Shown here: piece by piece, positions 1 through 8,443 of the stretch | Numbering within the stretch: position 1 is the first letter of the stretch | Layout: each line of letters starts with the position of its first letter | Source: Nocardia asiatica NBRC 100129 | GTDB lineage: Bacteria; Actinomycetota; Actinomycetes; Mycobacteriales; Mycobacteriaceae | DNA: 52,705 bases | Assembly (NCBI RefSeq): GCF_000308415.1 | Contig: NZ_BAFS01000167.1 | Span: 1-52,705 of the forward strand | Reading direction: 5' to 3' | Notes under the pieces: model-generated | What the model was told of the DNA's origin: nothing | Database searches by the model: none | Seen by the model: only the letters and a program-made list of their open reading frames with translations | Program-made: the position numbers and the translations under genes

Positions 1-559
1 ACCGTGACGGTCGCGCCTTCGCCAGCAGCAGCTGAGCCAGCGGCTTCCCGACGACGTTGGAGCGGCCGACGACCGCGACATGACGACCGGCGAGCTGGAT
101 CCGGTGATGTTCCAGCAGTTCGACCACGGCTTCGGAGGTGGCCGGAACGAAACCGTCCAGCCCCGCCGCGAGCAGGCCGAGCGACAGCGGGCTCACACCG
201 TCGACGTCCTTGGCGGCGACGATCGCCGAACTCACGTCGTCGAGCGTGATACCCGCCGGGAGCGGGGTTTGCAGCATGATCGCGTCGGTCGCGGCATCCG
301 CGCCGCGCGCGGTCAGCTCGGCGCGGATCTCCGCGACACCGGCTTCCGGTCCTAGATCGACCGTGTCGCAAGCGATTCCGAGCCGTTCGGCCGCCTTGCG
401 CAGCGAGTTGACGTACCAGGCGCTCGCCGGGTCGTCGTTCGCCACGATCAGGGCAAGGCGCGGGGCGGCGCCGCCCTCGGTGAGCGCGGCGGCGCGGGCC
501 TTGGTATCGGCATTGACGGCGGCGGCGAGTTCCTTGCCGGACAGCGAAACGGTATCCAC
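1..559 (-). CDS. folD: FolD-like methylenetetrahydrofolate dehydrogenase/cyclohydrolase, partial, apparent frameshift
   Basis: Interconverts 5,10-methylene-, methenyl- and 10-formyl-tetrahydrofolate in cytosolic one-carbon metabolism. Read from a GTG at 559, the product shows an N-terminal folate half with MLQTPLP (compare the IQLPLP family box) and KDVDGVSPLSLG, then the Rossmann motif VGRSNVVGKP. Only about 180 residues lie in the window. In the last 20 bases (positions 1-20) the reading frame gives LAKARPSR, whereas the neighbouring frame gives EGATVTV, the expected family continuation. One base therefore seems to be missing near positions 18-22. It diverges from the sequence of the common actinobacterial FolD and may be a paralogue. 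The start has no strong ribosome binding site. Confidence 0.72.
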   Translation of the reverse strand, partial: MDTVSLSGKELAAAVNADTKARAAALTEGGAAPRLALIVANDDPASAWYVNSLRKAAERLGIACDTVDLGPEAGVAEIRAELTARGADAATDAIMLQTPLPAGITLDDVSSAIVAAKDVDGVSPLSLGLLAAGLDGFVPATSEAVVELLEHHRIQLAGRHVAVVGRSNVVGKPLAQLLLAKARPSR

Positions 560-768
560 GTTGACACAGCCTAACGGGCGCGGCCGGACGAATCCCCCCG
601 CCGCCGGGGTCACAGATAGCAAAGTTTTAGCAACTAGCGAAGTGCGGATCGACGCCGCCCTCACAATTGCCGGAGCGCGGGGCAATTCGCCCGTATGGTG
701 ATCCATGCTTGCCCCAGCTAACTGCTAGCACGTACCAACCGTTCATCAGCGGAAAGGTGACGACTGTA

Positions 769-1641
769 GTGACGATCTCGAGGCATCGGAAATTTCTCGC
801 CGTGGCGGCGTTCGCCGCGTTCTCGCTCATCGGTCCGGCCGGCGTCCCCGCGCACGCCGCACCGGACACCAGCGCCCTGTACAACTCCGCCCAGCGCCAC
901 TTCGCCAACGGCGACGACGCCGCGGGCCGCGCCGACCTGCGCGATCTGATCGGCGCCGATCCCGCGGACGCCGAAGCGCTGGCCCTGCAGGCGATCTGGT
1001 CCGACTACGCCGGTGACCTGCCCGCGCTGCTGGACGCCATGGCCCGGCTGCACGCGGTGGATCCCGGGCTGGCGCGGGGCACCGACAATGTGCTCGGCGC
1101 CATCCGCGCGGCGGTGGGCACCCTGCCGAATCCGCTGCCCGCGCTGGCGGGACCGCAGACCGGCATCGTCGTGCTCGGCTACGGTCTGCTGCCGGACGGG
1201 GCGCTGCGCCCCGAACTCGTCAGCCGGCTCACCGCGGCGTGGTTGCAGTCGATCGCCGCACCGCTCTCGCCGATCGTGGTCACCGGCGGGAATCCGCAGA
1301 ACGGCATCACCGAGGCCGAGGCCATGCGCCACTGGCTGGTCGGCCACGGCGTGCCGCCCGCGCGTATCCACGTGGAGGGCAGGGCGGGATCGACCGTGCA
1401 GAACGCCCTGTTCAGCACCAGGATGCTGCGCGACGTGGGTGCGACGAGCGCGATCGTGGTCACCTCGCCCAACCACATCCGCCGTGCCGTCGCCGATTTC
1501 ATCGTCGCCGGCACCCGGGTTGTCGGGGCGACGACCTCGCTCGAACAGCTGGTCTCGCAGCTACCCCCGCCCGGCCGACCGGCTCAGCGCGGCATCTATC
1601 TCGACGCCACCCGCACCTTCCAGCTCAGCACGGCACGCTGA
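769..1641 (+). CDS. Exported YdcF/SanA-like (DUF218) protein
   Basis: About 290 residues. A signal peptide with a basic start (TISRHRKF) and hydrophobic core ends near AHA-APD. A helical tetratricopeptide-like stretch (roughly residues 35-115) precedes a DUF218/YdcF domain with IVVLGYG, VVTGG, TEAEAM and TVQNA blocks, then ATSAIVVTSPNHIRRA. Family members SanA, ElyC and YdcF are linked to envelope integrity, but their biochemical activity is unsettled. GTG 769 was chosen because an AAAGGTG ribosome site lies at 753-759; an in-frame GTG at 757 is the alternative. A hairpin follows the stop codon. Confidence 0.75.
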   Translation: MTISRHRKFLAVAAFAAFSLIGPAGVPAHAAPDTSALYNSAQRHFANGDDAAGRADLRDLIGADPADAEALALQAIWSDYAGDLPALLDAMARLHAVDPGLARGTDNVLGAIRAAVGTLPNPLPALAGPQTGIVVLGYGLLPDGALRPELVSRLTAAWLQSIAAPLSPIVVTGGNPQNGITEAEAMRHWLVGHGVPPARIHVEGRAGSTVQNALFSTRMLRDVGATSAIVVTSPNHIRRAVADFIVAGTRVVGATTSLEQLVSQLPPPGRPAQRGIYLDATRTFQLSTAR

Positions 1642-1648
1642 ACTGTCC

Positions 1649-1690
1649 GGCGATCGGGACTCCCGCCTGCGGCCGCGGGTCCCGATCGCC
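1649..1690 (+). terminator. Strong hairpin after the YdcF-like gene
   Basis: GGCGATCGGGAC (1649-1660) pairs perfectly with GTCCCGATCGCC (1679-1690), and an inner CCGC/GCGG pair extends the stem. There is no T-tract, so it may be an actinobacterial U-less terminator or an RNA-stabilising structure. It begins eight bases after the stop codon. Confidence 0.55.
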
Positions 1691-1737
1691 TGGAAATCCG
1701 TTGGCGGGATCAGCCCTGCGCGCGGCAGGATGGCCGG

Positions 1738-2541
1738 GTGAGGTCAGCCGGAAGCAGCGACGTGGTGGCCCGGCTCCGGGCCGCGGGCTGTGTGTTCGCC
1801 GAAGACGAGGCGCGGCTGCTCACGGCCGCCGCCGAGGAGACGGGTGTGGCGCTCGAATCGCTCGTCGCCCAGCGCGTCGCCGGCAGTCCGCTCGAGCACC
1901 TGCTCGGCTGGGCGGAGTTCCGTGGCCTGCGGGTCGGGGTCTGTTCCGGCGTCTTCGTGCCGCGGCAGCGCACCGCGTTCCTCGTCGACCTGGCGGTGGA
2001 GCTGATCCACGCCCGGCCGGGGCATCCGGTGGTGGTCGACCTGTGCTGCGGCTCCGGGGCGCTCGGCCTCGCGACGGCGACGACCGCGGCCGCCGAGGGC
2101 CGTCCGGTCACGCTGGCCGCCGCCGACATCGATCCGGTCGCGGTCGAGTGCGCCCGCGGAAACCTCACGCCGATCGGCGCGCCGGTCTACCGAGGCGATC
2201 TCTTCGAGCCGCTGCCGGAGGAATTGCGCGGTTGCGTCGACATCCTGCTCTGCAACACCCCGTACGTCCCGTCGGACTCGATCGCGCGGATGCCACCCGA
2301 AGCCCGCGACCACGAACCGCGCACCGCCCTCGACGGCGGCCCGGACGGCTTGGACGTGTTCCGCAGGGTCGCGGCGGAGGCCGCCGACTGGCTGTCCCCG
2401 GGCGGGCAGCTGCTCGTGGAGTCCAGCGAGCAGCAGGCGCCGATCGCCCTCGCCGTGCTGGCCGAACACGACCTCGACGGACGCGTCGCGCAGTCACGAG
2501 AGCTGTACGCGACCGTCGTCATCGGCGCCAAGCCCCGTTGA
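1738..2541 (+). CDS. PrmC/HemK-related putative protein N5-glutamine methyltransferase
   Basis: A 267-residue class I SAM-dependent methyltransferase. The N-terminal helical substrate-binding region (AGSPLEHLLGWAEF) matches the PrmC family. SAM motif I is VVDLCCGSGALGLA (about residues 98-111), and an acidic loop AADID follows. The catalytic NPPY box of true PrmC appears here as NTPYVPS. That places it in the PrmC-related subgroup often annotated as a putative glutamine methyltransferase rather than as the release-factor enzyme. The GTG start at 1738 is the only reasonable one. It stands alone, about 50 bases after the upstream hairpin. Confidence 0.8.
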   Translation: MRSAGSSDVVARLRAAGCVFAEDEARLLTAAAEETGVALESLVAQRVAGSPLEHLLGWAEFRGLRVGVCSGVFVPRQRTAFLVDLAVELIHARPGHPVVVDLCCGSGALGLATATTAAAEGRPVTLAAADIDPVAVECARGNLTPIGAPVYRGDLFEPLPEELRGCVDILLCNTPYVPSDSIARMPPEARDHEPRTALDGGPDGLDVFRRVAAEAADWLSPGGQLLVESSEQQAPIALAVLAEHDLDGRVAQSRELYATVVIGAKPR

Positions 2542-2733
2542 CGGCGACGGCAGCTGTCGCCTCTGCGCTCGATCATGGATCAGGGTTCCGTGCTCGGCCC
2601 GGGAGGCGCGAGCACCATGCGGTGGCGGACGCGGTGCCTCGGGGATGGCACGACGACGCCGCCTCTCGTTCCGACGTCCATTACGGGTGGTAGCACTTCC
2701 AGGTGCGCCCGGGTGGCCGCCGGAGCACCGTGC

Positions 2734-3564
2734 CTAGTTCTTGCGGCCGGTGAACTCGTCCATCGAGTGGTAGACGCCGACCGTGTCCAGGAACAGGTCG
2801 CGCAGCTTGATCGGCAGCAAGCCGGAGATCGCCTTGTTCAGGCGCGAGGTCCACGGCAGCACGACCAGCGGCGTGCCGTTCTTCATCTCGCGCCACGCGG
2901 TGTCGACCACCTTGTGCTGTTCCAGGATCGGGGTGAACAGGAAGCCTCTGGCGCCCTCGAACATTCCCGTGTTGATGTAGGTCGGGCAGATCGTGGTGAC
3001 CTTCACGTGGTCGTGGCCGGCCTGTTCCAGTTCGATGCGCACCGAGTCCGACCAGCCCAGGGCCGCCCACTTGGACGCGGCGTACACGCTCATGCGCGGA
3101 TTGGACACCAGACCCGCCGAGGACGCGATGGTGAGCACCCGCGCGTCGGTGGCGCCGGCCACCATGGCGGGCAGGAACTCCAGCGTGACGTACATCGGGG
3201 CGAGCGAGTTGATCGCCATCGTCTTGTCGATGTCGGCGCGGTCGCCGGTCTCCCAGAAGTAGGTGTTGCCGCGCACGATGCCCGCGTTGTTGACCAGGAC
3301 GTCGATGCCGCCGACCTGCTCGCGAACGGTCGCCGCCGCCTCGGTGATCGCCTCGGGCGAGGCCACGTCGACCACGTGGTGGTGAATCGCGCTGCCGCGG
3401 CCGCTCAACTCGGCGGCGGTGTCCTTCAGCACGGCCTCGTTGATGTCCCACAGCACCACCGCCGCGGCGCCTTCGCGCACCGCGCGCTCGGCGAACAGCT
3501 TGCCCAAGCCCATCGCGGCTCCCGTCACCAGGACCCTCTTGCCCGCGACCGTGTCCAGTTTCAT
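2734..3564 (-). CDS. Short-chain dehydrogenase/reductase
   Basis: A 276-residue classical SDR with cofactor motif TGAAMGLG (14-21), NNAG, catalytic Ser in IASSAG, and YAASK. An Asp after beta-2 (VLWDIN) suggests NAD(H) preference. The C-terminal tail, with TSRLNKAISGLLPIKL and TVGVYHSMDEF, is longer and more hydrophobic than in minimal SDRs and resembles SDRs acting on lipid or steroid-like alcohols. It lies 33 bases downstream of the ALDH gene on the same strand and probably forms an alcohol-to-aldehyde-to-acid pair with it. The substrate is unknown. Confidence 0.85.
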   Translation of the reverse strand: MKLDTVAGKRVLVTGAAMGLGKLFAERAVREGAAAVVLWDINEAVLKDTAAELSGRGSAIHHHVVDVASPEAITEAAATVREQVGGIDVLVNNAGIVRGNTYFWETGDRADIDKTMAINSLAPMYVTLEFLPAMVAGATDARVLTIASSAGLVSNPRMSVYAASKWAALGWSDSVRIELEQAGHDHVKVTTICPTYINTGMFEGARGFLFTPILEQHKVVDTAWREMKNGTPLVVLPWTSRLNKAISGLLPIKLRDLFLDTVGVYHSMDEFTGRKN

Positions 3565-3597
3565 CCGTACTGCTTTCTGATCCGTGAGTCGTCCGAG

Positions 3598-5169
3598 TTA
3601 CTTCTGCCGAAGCGTTTTCATGACGCCGAAGTACAGCGTCATCGTCTTGGCCCATACCGCTTCGGACATGCCGGGCAGCGGCGCGATCGGCAGCATGCGC
3701 TGCACCGCGATGGTCTGCGTGTCGATGTACTTGAGCAGGCCCTCGGGACCGTGCCTGCGGCCGGTGCCGGAGATGCCGAGCCCGCCCGAGGGCGCGTCGG
3801 CGCTGCCCCACGCGGCGATGAAGCCCTCGTTGACGTTCACCGAGCCCGCGTTGATCCGCGCCGCCACCGCGCGGCCGCGGCCGATGTCCTTGGTCCAGAC
3901 GCTGGCGTTGAGGCCGTAGGCGGTGTCGTTGGCCTGTTCGACTGCTTCGTCGTCACTGCTCACGCGGTAGATCGAGACCACGGGGCCGAAGGTCTCCTCC
4001 CGGTGGACCGTCATTCCCGGCCCCACCCCGGCCAGCACGGTCGGCTCGTAGAAGTACGGGCCGAGGTCGGGGCGCGCCCGGCCGCCCGCCAGCACCGTGG
4101 CGCCCTTGGACACCGCGTCGTTCACGTGCGCGACCACCGTGTCGAGCTGGCGCTGGAAGGTCAGCGAGCCCATGTCGCTGTCGTAGTCCAGACCGCCGCC
4201 GAGCCGGATGGCCTCGACGTGCCCGACGAACTCGGCGACGAAACGGTCGTAGACGCTGTCGTGTACGTAGATCCGTTCCATCGACTCGCACAGCTGCCCG
4301 GCCGAGGCGAAGCAGGCCCGGATGGCGATTTTGGCGGCGCGCGAGACGTCCGCGTCGGCGAGCACCAGCAGCGGGTTCTTGCCGCCGAGCTCGAGCGAGT
4401 ACCCGATCAAACGCTCGCCCGCCTGCTGGGCGATCGTCCGTCCGGTCGCGCTGGAGCCGGTGTAGTCGACGTAGTCGGCGCGGGCGATCACCTCGCCGCC
4501 GATCACCGAGCCGCGACCGAGCACCGCCTGCCACAGCCCGCGCGGCAGTCCGGCGCGGACGGCGGCGTCGATGGCCCACAGCGCGGTGAGCGCGGTCTGG
4601 TTGTCCGGGCGCGCCACCACGGCGTTGCCCGCGATCAGGGCAGGCAGCGCATCGGAGGCGGCCAGCGCCAGCGGGTAGTTCCACGGTGAGATGACCGCGA
4701 CCACGCCCTTGGGCCGGTGCCGCACGTCGACCTGGGTGAGCACGGGAAGCACTCCGCGCGGCTTGCGGGTGGCCAGCAACCGGGCGGCCACCGACGCGTA
4801 GTACCTGGCGTTCACGGCCACGTCGCCGACCTCGTCGAAGGCGTGCGCCCGCGCCTTGCCCGTCTCGGTCTGCACGATGTCCAGGATCGCGTCCTGCTCG
4901 GCGAGCACGATGTCGTGGAACCGGCGCAGCACCGCGACCCGCTCCCGGACCGAGCGCCCCGCCCACTCGCGCTGCGCTCGCCGGGCGGTGGCGAAGGCGG
5001 TCTCGATGTCCTCGGTGGAGGACTGCGGCAGGTCGGCGATCTTCGCGCCGGTCGCGGGAGCGAACACCTCGACGGCGGGCGCGCCGCCCGCGACGGCGTG
5101 CGCCAGCAACGGCTGCACCAGCGACGAGGGCAGCGCGTCGGCGGCGGCCGGCTGCGAGGTGGTCGTCAT
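3598..5169 (-). CDS. GabD2-like aldehyde (succinate-semialdehyde) dehydrogenase
   Basis: A 523-residue NAD(P)-dependent ALDH. Oxyanion Asn is at 164 in SPWNYP, general base Glu at 260 in LELGGKN, and nucleophile Cys at 294 in GQLCESMERIYV. The line-up closely follows mycobacterial GabD2 (DMGSL, GPVVSIY, YGLNASVW, GRRHGPEGLLKY). The cofactor-ribose Lys of the usual VVLKP box is Arg here (VVARP). It oxidises an aldehyde to an acid in the cytosol; succinate semialdehyde is only a family guess. It is the first gene of an operon with the downstream SDR. Its promoter overlaps a palindrome shared with the divergent TetR gene. Confidence 0.85.
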   Translation of the reverse strand: MTTTSQPAAADALPSSLVQPLLAHAVAGGAPAVEVFAPATGAKIADLPQSSTEDIETAFATARRAQREWAGRSVRERVAVLRRFHDIVLAEQDAILDIVQTETGKARAHAFDEVGDVAVNARYYASVAARLLATRKPRGVLPVLTQVDVRHRPKGVVAVISPWNYPLALAASDALPALIAGNAVVARPDNQTALTALWAIDAAVRAGLPRGLWQAVLGRGSVIGGEVIARADYVDYTGSSATGRTIAQQAGERLIGYSLELGGKNPLLVLADADVSRAAKIAIRACFASAGQLCESMERIYVHDSVYDRFVAEFVGHVEAIRLGGGLDYDSDMGSLTFQRQLDTVVAHVNDAVSKGATVLAGGRARPDLGPYFYEPTVLAGVGPGMTVHREETFGPVVSIYRVSSDDEAVEQANDTAYGLNASVWTKDIGRGRAVAARINAGSVNVNEGFIAAWGSADAPSGGLGISGTGRRHGPEGLLKYIDTQTIAVQRMLPIAPLPGMSEAVWAKTMTLYFGVMKTLRQK

Positions 5170-5219
5170 GGGCGGTCCTCTCGAGGACGGTGGGCCGCGC
5201 CGCAGGCGCGCCTCATTAA

Positions 5220-5248
5220 ATGAACAGTGGTGTTAGATTAATGTTCAT
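5220..5248. promoter_or_regulatory. Candidate TetR operator between ALDH and tetR genes
   Basis: ATGAACA at 5220-5226 and its exact inverse TGTTCAT at 5242-5248, with 15 bases between them, lie in an AT-rich island in the 149-bp divergent gap. The position suits autoregulation by the adjacent TetR and co-control of the ALDH-SDR operon. Confidence 0.55.
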
Positions 5249-5318
5249 GTCACACCTCGTGTCAAGCTGTTCGTCGTGGCGCACAGGAATCTCAGGGTCC
5301 GCGTTGTGAGGCGGCACG

Positions 5319-6002
5319 ATGTCCGGTGAGTCCACGACCACGCGGCGCGGCCGGCCGCCGCAGACGCAGGAGCAAGCCGAATCGGTCCGCGCCCGGATCG
5401 TGCTCGCGACCGCGGAAGTGTTCACCCGAACCGGATCGCGCGGGCTGAGCGTCGCGCAGATCATCGAGCAGGCGGGGTTGGCCCGGCCGACTTTCTACCG
5501 CTATTTCGGCAACGCGCAAGAACCGTTGCTCGCCGTGCTCGACACCTCGAACGAGGGGTTGGTCGGCGGCATCCGCACCGCGCTGACCGGCACCGACGAG
5601 CCGGTCGAGCTGGGGATCCGGCTGATCGACGCCTATCTGGACTGGGCGCGCGGGCACGGCCCCATGCTGCGGCCGCTGTTCGCGGAGCTGCACGATCCGG
5701 GCTCGCCGGTCTCGGCGTACCGGGAGCGCGCGCTCGACGACATCCGCGGCCTGGTGCGCGAGACGTTCGCTGAGCTGGGCCGCCCGGTGCCGAGCCCGCT
5801 CGACCTGGACGCCGCGCTGCACTTGTGCGAGTACGTGGTCTACCGGATCTCCGCGGGCACCGCTCCCGGCGCCGAACCGGACGCGGAAACCGTCGCGGCG
5901 GCACGCCTGACGATGATCCGGGTGCTGCTCACGACGCTCGGTACGCGGGTCGACGTGGAGTACGCGTTGACGTTGCCCACGATCTTCCCCGCCGAACCGT
6001 AG
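5319..6002 (+). CDS. TetR-family transcriptional regulator
   Basis: 227 residues. The N-terminal helix-turn-helix (SVAQIIEQAGLARPTFYRYF, about residues 49-68) is classical TetR, preceded by a basic RRGRPP tail. The C-terminal domain is a ligand-binding helical bundle with no recognisable specificity. It is divergent from the ALDH/SDR operon and probably represses it through the inverted repeat at 5220-5248. ATG at 5319 follows a GAGG. Confidence 0.85.
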   Translation: MSGESTTTRRGRPPQTQEQAESVRARIVLATAEVFTRTGSRGLSVAQIIEQAGLARPTFYRYFGNAQEPLLAVLDTSNEGLVGGIRTALTGTDEPVELGIRLIDAYLDWARGHGPMLRPLFAELHDPGSPVSAYRERALDDIRGLVRETFAELGRPVPSPLDLDAALHLCEYVVYRISAGTAPGAEPDAETVAAARLTMIRVLLTTLGTRVDVEYALTLPTIFPAEP

Positions 6003-6015
6003 CGCCGCACGTGCG

Positions 6016-6936
6016 TCAGCGCGGTAGCGGCGTCGCGGGGTGACTGTCGACGACGCGCCGTTCGACCCGATGGATCAGATCGTGCACGCGCGGGTCACGC
6101 GCGAGCCTGCTGTCCAGCACCACGTTGATCACGCCGCGCAGCAGCGCGTAGGGCTCCCACTGCGGCGGCGCGATGGTGCGCGCCGCGCGGCGGGCGATGC
6201 CGTCGGCGATGGATTCCGCCGCGTCACCCACCGTGATGCGCACGTTGAGCGGCCACGGCAGCAACGCGCCGAGAGCGGCGCCCAGCTCGTCCTTGTCGAG
6301 GGTGCCGTGGGTCATCGCGGTGTCGACGATGCCGAAGTACGCCACGCCCGCACTCGCCCCGACCGCGGCCAGCTCCACCCGCAGCGCCCGCCCGAACTGC
6401 TCGACCGCGGCTTTGCTCACCATGTAGGGCGAACCGCCCATGCCGGGCGCGAAGGCCGCGGCGGAGGAGACCACCACGACGTGTCCCTTCGCGGCGACGA
6501 TGTCCTCCAGCGCCGGGTGCACGGTGTTGAACACGCCGGTCACGTTGATTCCGATGACGCGATCGAAGTCCCCGGGATTCATCGTCCGGATGGTCGCGGG
6601 CTCGGGCACCACTCCGGCGTTGGCCACGACGACATCGATCCGGCCGAACCGCTCACGCACCCGAGCGACGGCCTCACGCATCCCGATTCGGTCGGAGACG
6701 TCCGCGCGCACGACCAGCGCGCGGTCCCCCATGGAACGCCCGACGGCCGCGGCGGCGGCCTCATCGATATCGATCAGCGCCACCGAAGCGCCGGAAGCGT
6801 AGAGCTTCTCGGCCAGCGCCCGGCCGATGCCGGTGCCCGCCCCGGTGATCACCACGATCCGGTCACGGACGTCCAACCGGTGTTCGGCGGGCGGGGACAG
6901 CAGTTGACGCAGCAGGTCGGCGACCACGGCGCTCAC
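6016..6936 (-). CDS. Short-chain dehydrogenase/reductase, last gene of monooxygenase operon
   Basis: A 306-residue SDR with TGAGTGIG cofactor motif, acidic LIDIDEA (NAD preference), VANAG in place of NNAG, catalytic Ser in VVSSAAA, and YMVSK. It has a long C-terminal extension. The GTG start at 6936 overlaps the stop of the upstream flavin monooxygenase (GTGA), which fixes the start and implies translational coupling. It probably oxidises or reduces the alcohol/ketone partner of the monooxygenase reaction, as SadH-like SDRs do beside MymA-type monooxygenases in mycobacteria. The substrate is not visible. Confidence 0.85.
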   Translation of the reverse strand: MSAVVADLLRQLLSPPAEHRLDVRDRIVVITGAGTGIGRALAEKLYASGASVALIDIDEAAAAAVGRSMGDRALVVRADVSDRIGMREAVARVRERFGRIDVVVANAGVVPEPATIRTMNPGDFDRVIGINVTGVFNTVHPALEDIVAAKGHVVVVSSAAAFAPGMGGSPYMVSKAAVEQFGRALRVELAAVGASAGVAYFGIVDTAMTHGTLDKDELGAALGALLPWPLNVRITVGDAAESIADGIARRAARTIAPPQWEPYALLRGVINVVLDSRLARDPRVHDLIHRVERRVVDSHPATPLPR

Positions 6937-8405
6937 CCGGCCCGCAGCCGGTAGGACTCCGGATCGAACCGTCTTGTGCGCCGCTGATATTCGAAACTCC
7001 AGTTCGGGTACAGGCCCGCGTTGCCACCATCGGCGGTCTGGTAGTAGCTGCGGCAACCGCCGGTCAGCCATGCGGTGTCGCGGCTGCGCTCGGTCACCTC
7101 GTCCAGGAAGGCCCGCTGCACCTCCTCGCGCACATCGATCCGCCGAATGTTCCGCGCACGCAGGGTGGTCACGGCATCGACGATATAGCGCACCTGCGCC
7201 TCGATCATATAGATCGCGGACTGATTGCCCGCCGCACCGAACGGTCCCAGGGTGCAGAAGAAGTTCGGGAAGCCCGCCATGGTCGTGCCGAGGTAGCTGC
7301 TCGGCCGCTCGCGGTACCGATCGCCGATCGACTGTCCGCCGATTCCGTGCACCCGGTCGAAAATCGCGGGAGGCACACCGAATCCGGTGCCCCAGATGAT
7401 CGTGTCCACCGGGTGTTCGGCGCCGTCGGCGGTGACGATGGACCCGGCGCGGATCTCCTGGATGCCTTCGGTCACGACCTCGACGTTCGGTCGGGTCAGT
7501 GCCGGATAGTAGGCGTCGGAGAAGATGGCCCGCTTGCACCCGATCACGTAGTCGGGGGTCAGTTTGCGGCGCAGCGCCGGATCGCGCACCTGGCGCAGCA
7601 GCTGCAGCCTGCCGAGCGCCTCGTACGGATGCCGGAACCGCTTGTCCACGAAACCGACCAGGCCGAATCCTTCGATGCCGGTGTAGCACAGACCGCGGAT
7701 CGCCTTGCCCAGGACGGGCATCCGGCGCAGCAGCGCGCGTTCGGCGGGCAGCGTGCGGCGATCCAGCCGCGACACGATCCAGGGCGCCGAGCGCTGGAAC
7801 ACCGTCAGCGTGCCGACCACGGGCTGGATCTCGGGGATGAACTGCACGGCGGAGGCGCCCGTCCCGATCACCGCGACCCGCTCCCCGGCGAGATCGTGCT
7901 CGTGATCCCAGTGCAGCGAGTGGAATTGCGTCCCTGCGAAGGTCTCCGCACCCGGCAACCGCGGGATCCGCGCCTCGCTGAACGGCCCGACGGCGGAGAC
8001 CAGCACATCCGCGGTGAGGTCGCCGCGACTGGTGCGCAACCGCCACCGTGTGGCCGCCTCGTCCCAGCGAGCCTCGGCCACCTCGACGTCGAACCGCATG
8101 TGCCGCACCACGTCGCGGCGCGTCGCGACCGACCGAAGGTAATCGAGGATTTCCTGCTGGGTCCCGTAGGTGCGCGACCAGTCGGGATTGGGCGCCCAGG
8201 AATACGAGTACAAATGCGAGGGCACGTCGCAAGCACAGCCCGGATAGGTGTTGGCCCGCCAGGTGCCGCCGAGATCACCCGCGCGCTCGAGCAGCACGAA
8301 ATCGTCGATGCCCGCTTCGCGCAGCGAGACCGCCAGGCCGATCCCGGCTATCCCGGCCCCGATGACCGCGATCGGGACGTGCTCCGGCTTCGCCGCCACT
8401 GCCAT
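6933..8405 (-). CDS. Flavin-dependent Baeyer-Villiger-type monooxygenase
   Basis: 490 residues. The FAD Rossmann motif IGAGIAG sits near residue 15 and the NADPH motif IGTGASA near 180. Between them lies the Baeyer-Villiger fingerprint: F156-x-G158-x3-H162-x3-W166 followed by Asp. GGTWRANTYPG is the usual second FAD contact. It inserts oxygen into ketones or oxygenates soft heteroatoms using NADPH and O2. ATG 8405 is preferred over an upstream in-frame start because GGGAGGAAG lies just before it. The 4-bp GTGA overlap couples it to the SDR downstream. Confidence 0.88.
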   Translation of the reverse strand: MAVAAKPEHVPIAVIGAGIAGIGLAVSLREAGIDDFVLLERAGDLGGTWRANTYPGCACDVPSHLYSYSWAPNPDWSRTYGTQQEILDYLRSVATRRDVVRHMRFDVEVAEARWDEAATRWRLRTSRGDLTADVLVSAVGPFSEARIPRLPGAETFAGTQFHSLHWDHEHDLAGERVAVIGTGASAVQFIPEIQPVVGTLTVFQRSAPWIVSRLDRRTLPAERALLRRMPVLGKAIRGLCYTGIEGFGLVGFVDKRFRHPYEALGRLQLLRQVRDPALRRKLTPDYVIGCKRAIFSDAYYPALTRPNVEVVTEGIQEIRAGSIVTADGAEHPVDTIIWGTGFGVPPAIFDRVHGIGGQSIGDRYRERPSSYLGTTMAGFPNFFCTLGPFGAAGNQSAIYMIEAQVRYIVDAVTTLRARNIRRIDVREEVQRAFLDEVTERSRDTAWLTGGCRSYYQTADGGNAGLYPNWSFEYQRRTRRFDPESYRLRAG

Positions 8406-8443
8406 GTCTTCCTCCCACCGGCGGGCGCCGTTGCCCGCCCAGC

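Noticed and set aside
2543..2561. Small GGCGAC/GTCGCC hairpin after the PrmC-like gene
   Set aside because: The stem is only six base pairs with no T-tract and is common by chance at this GC content.
6016..8232. A single 738-codon minus-strand frame that could be read as a fusion protein ahead of the SDR
   Set aside because: Everything upstream of 6936 is the out-of-frame shadow of the flavin monooxygenase gene, and a GTGA overlap marks the true SDR start.
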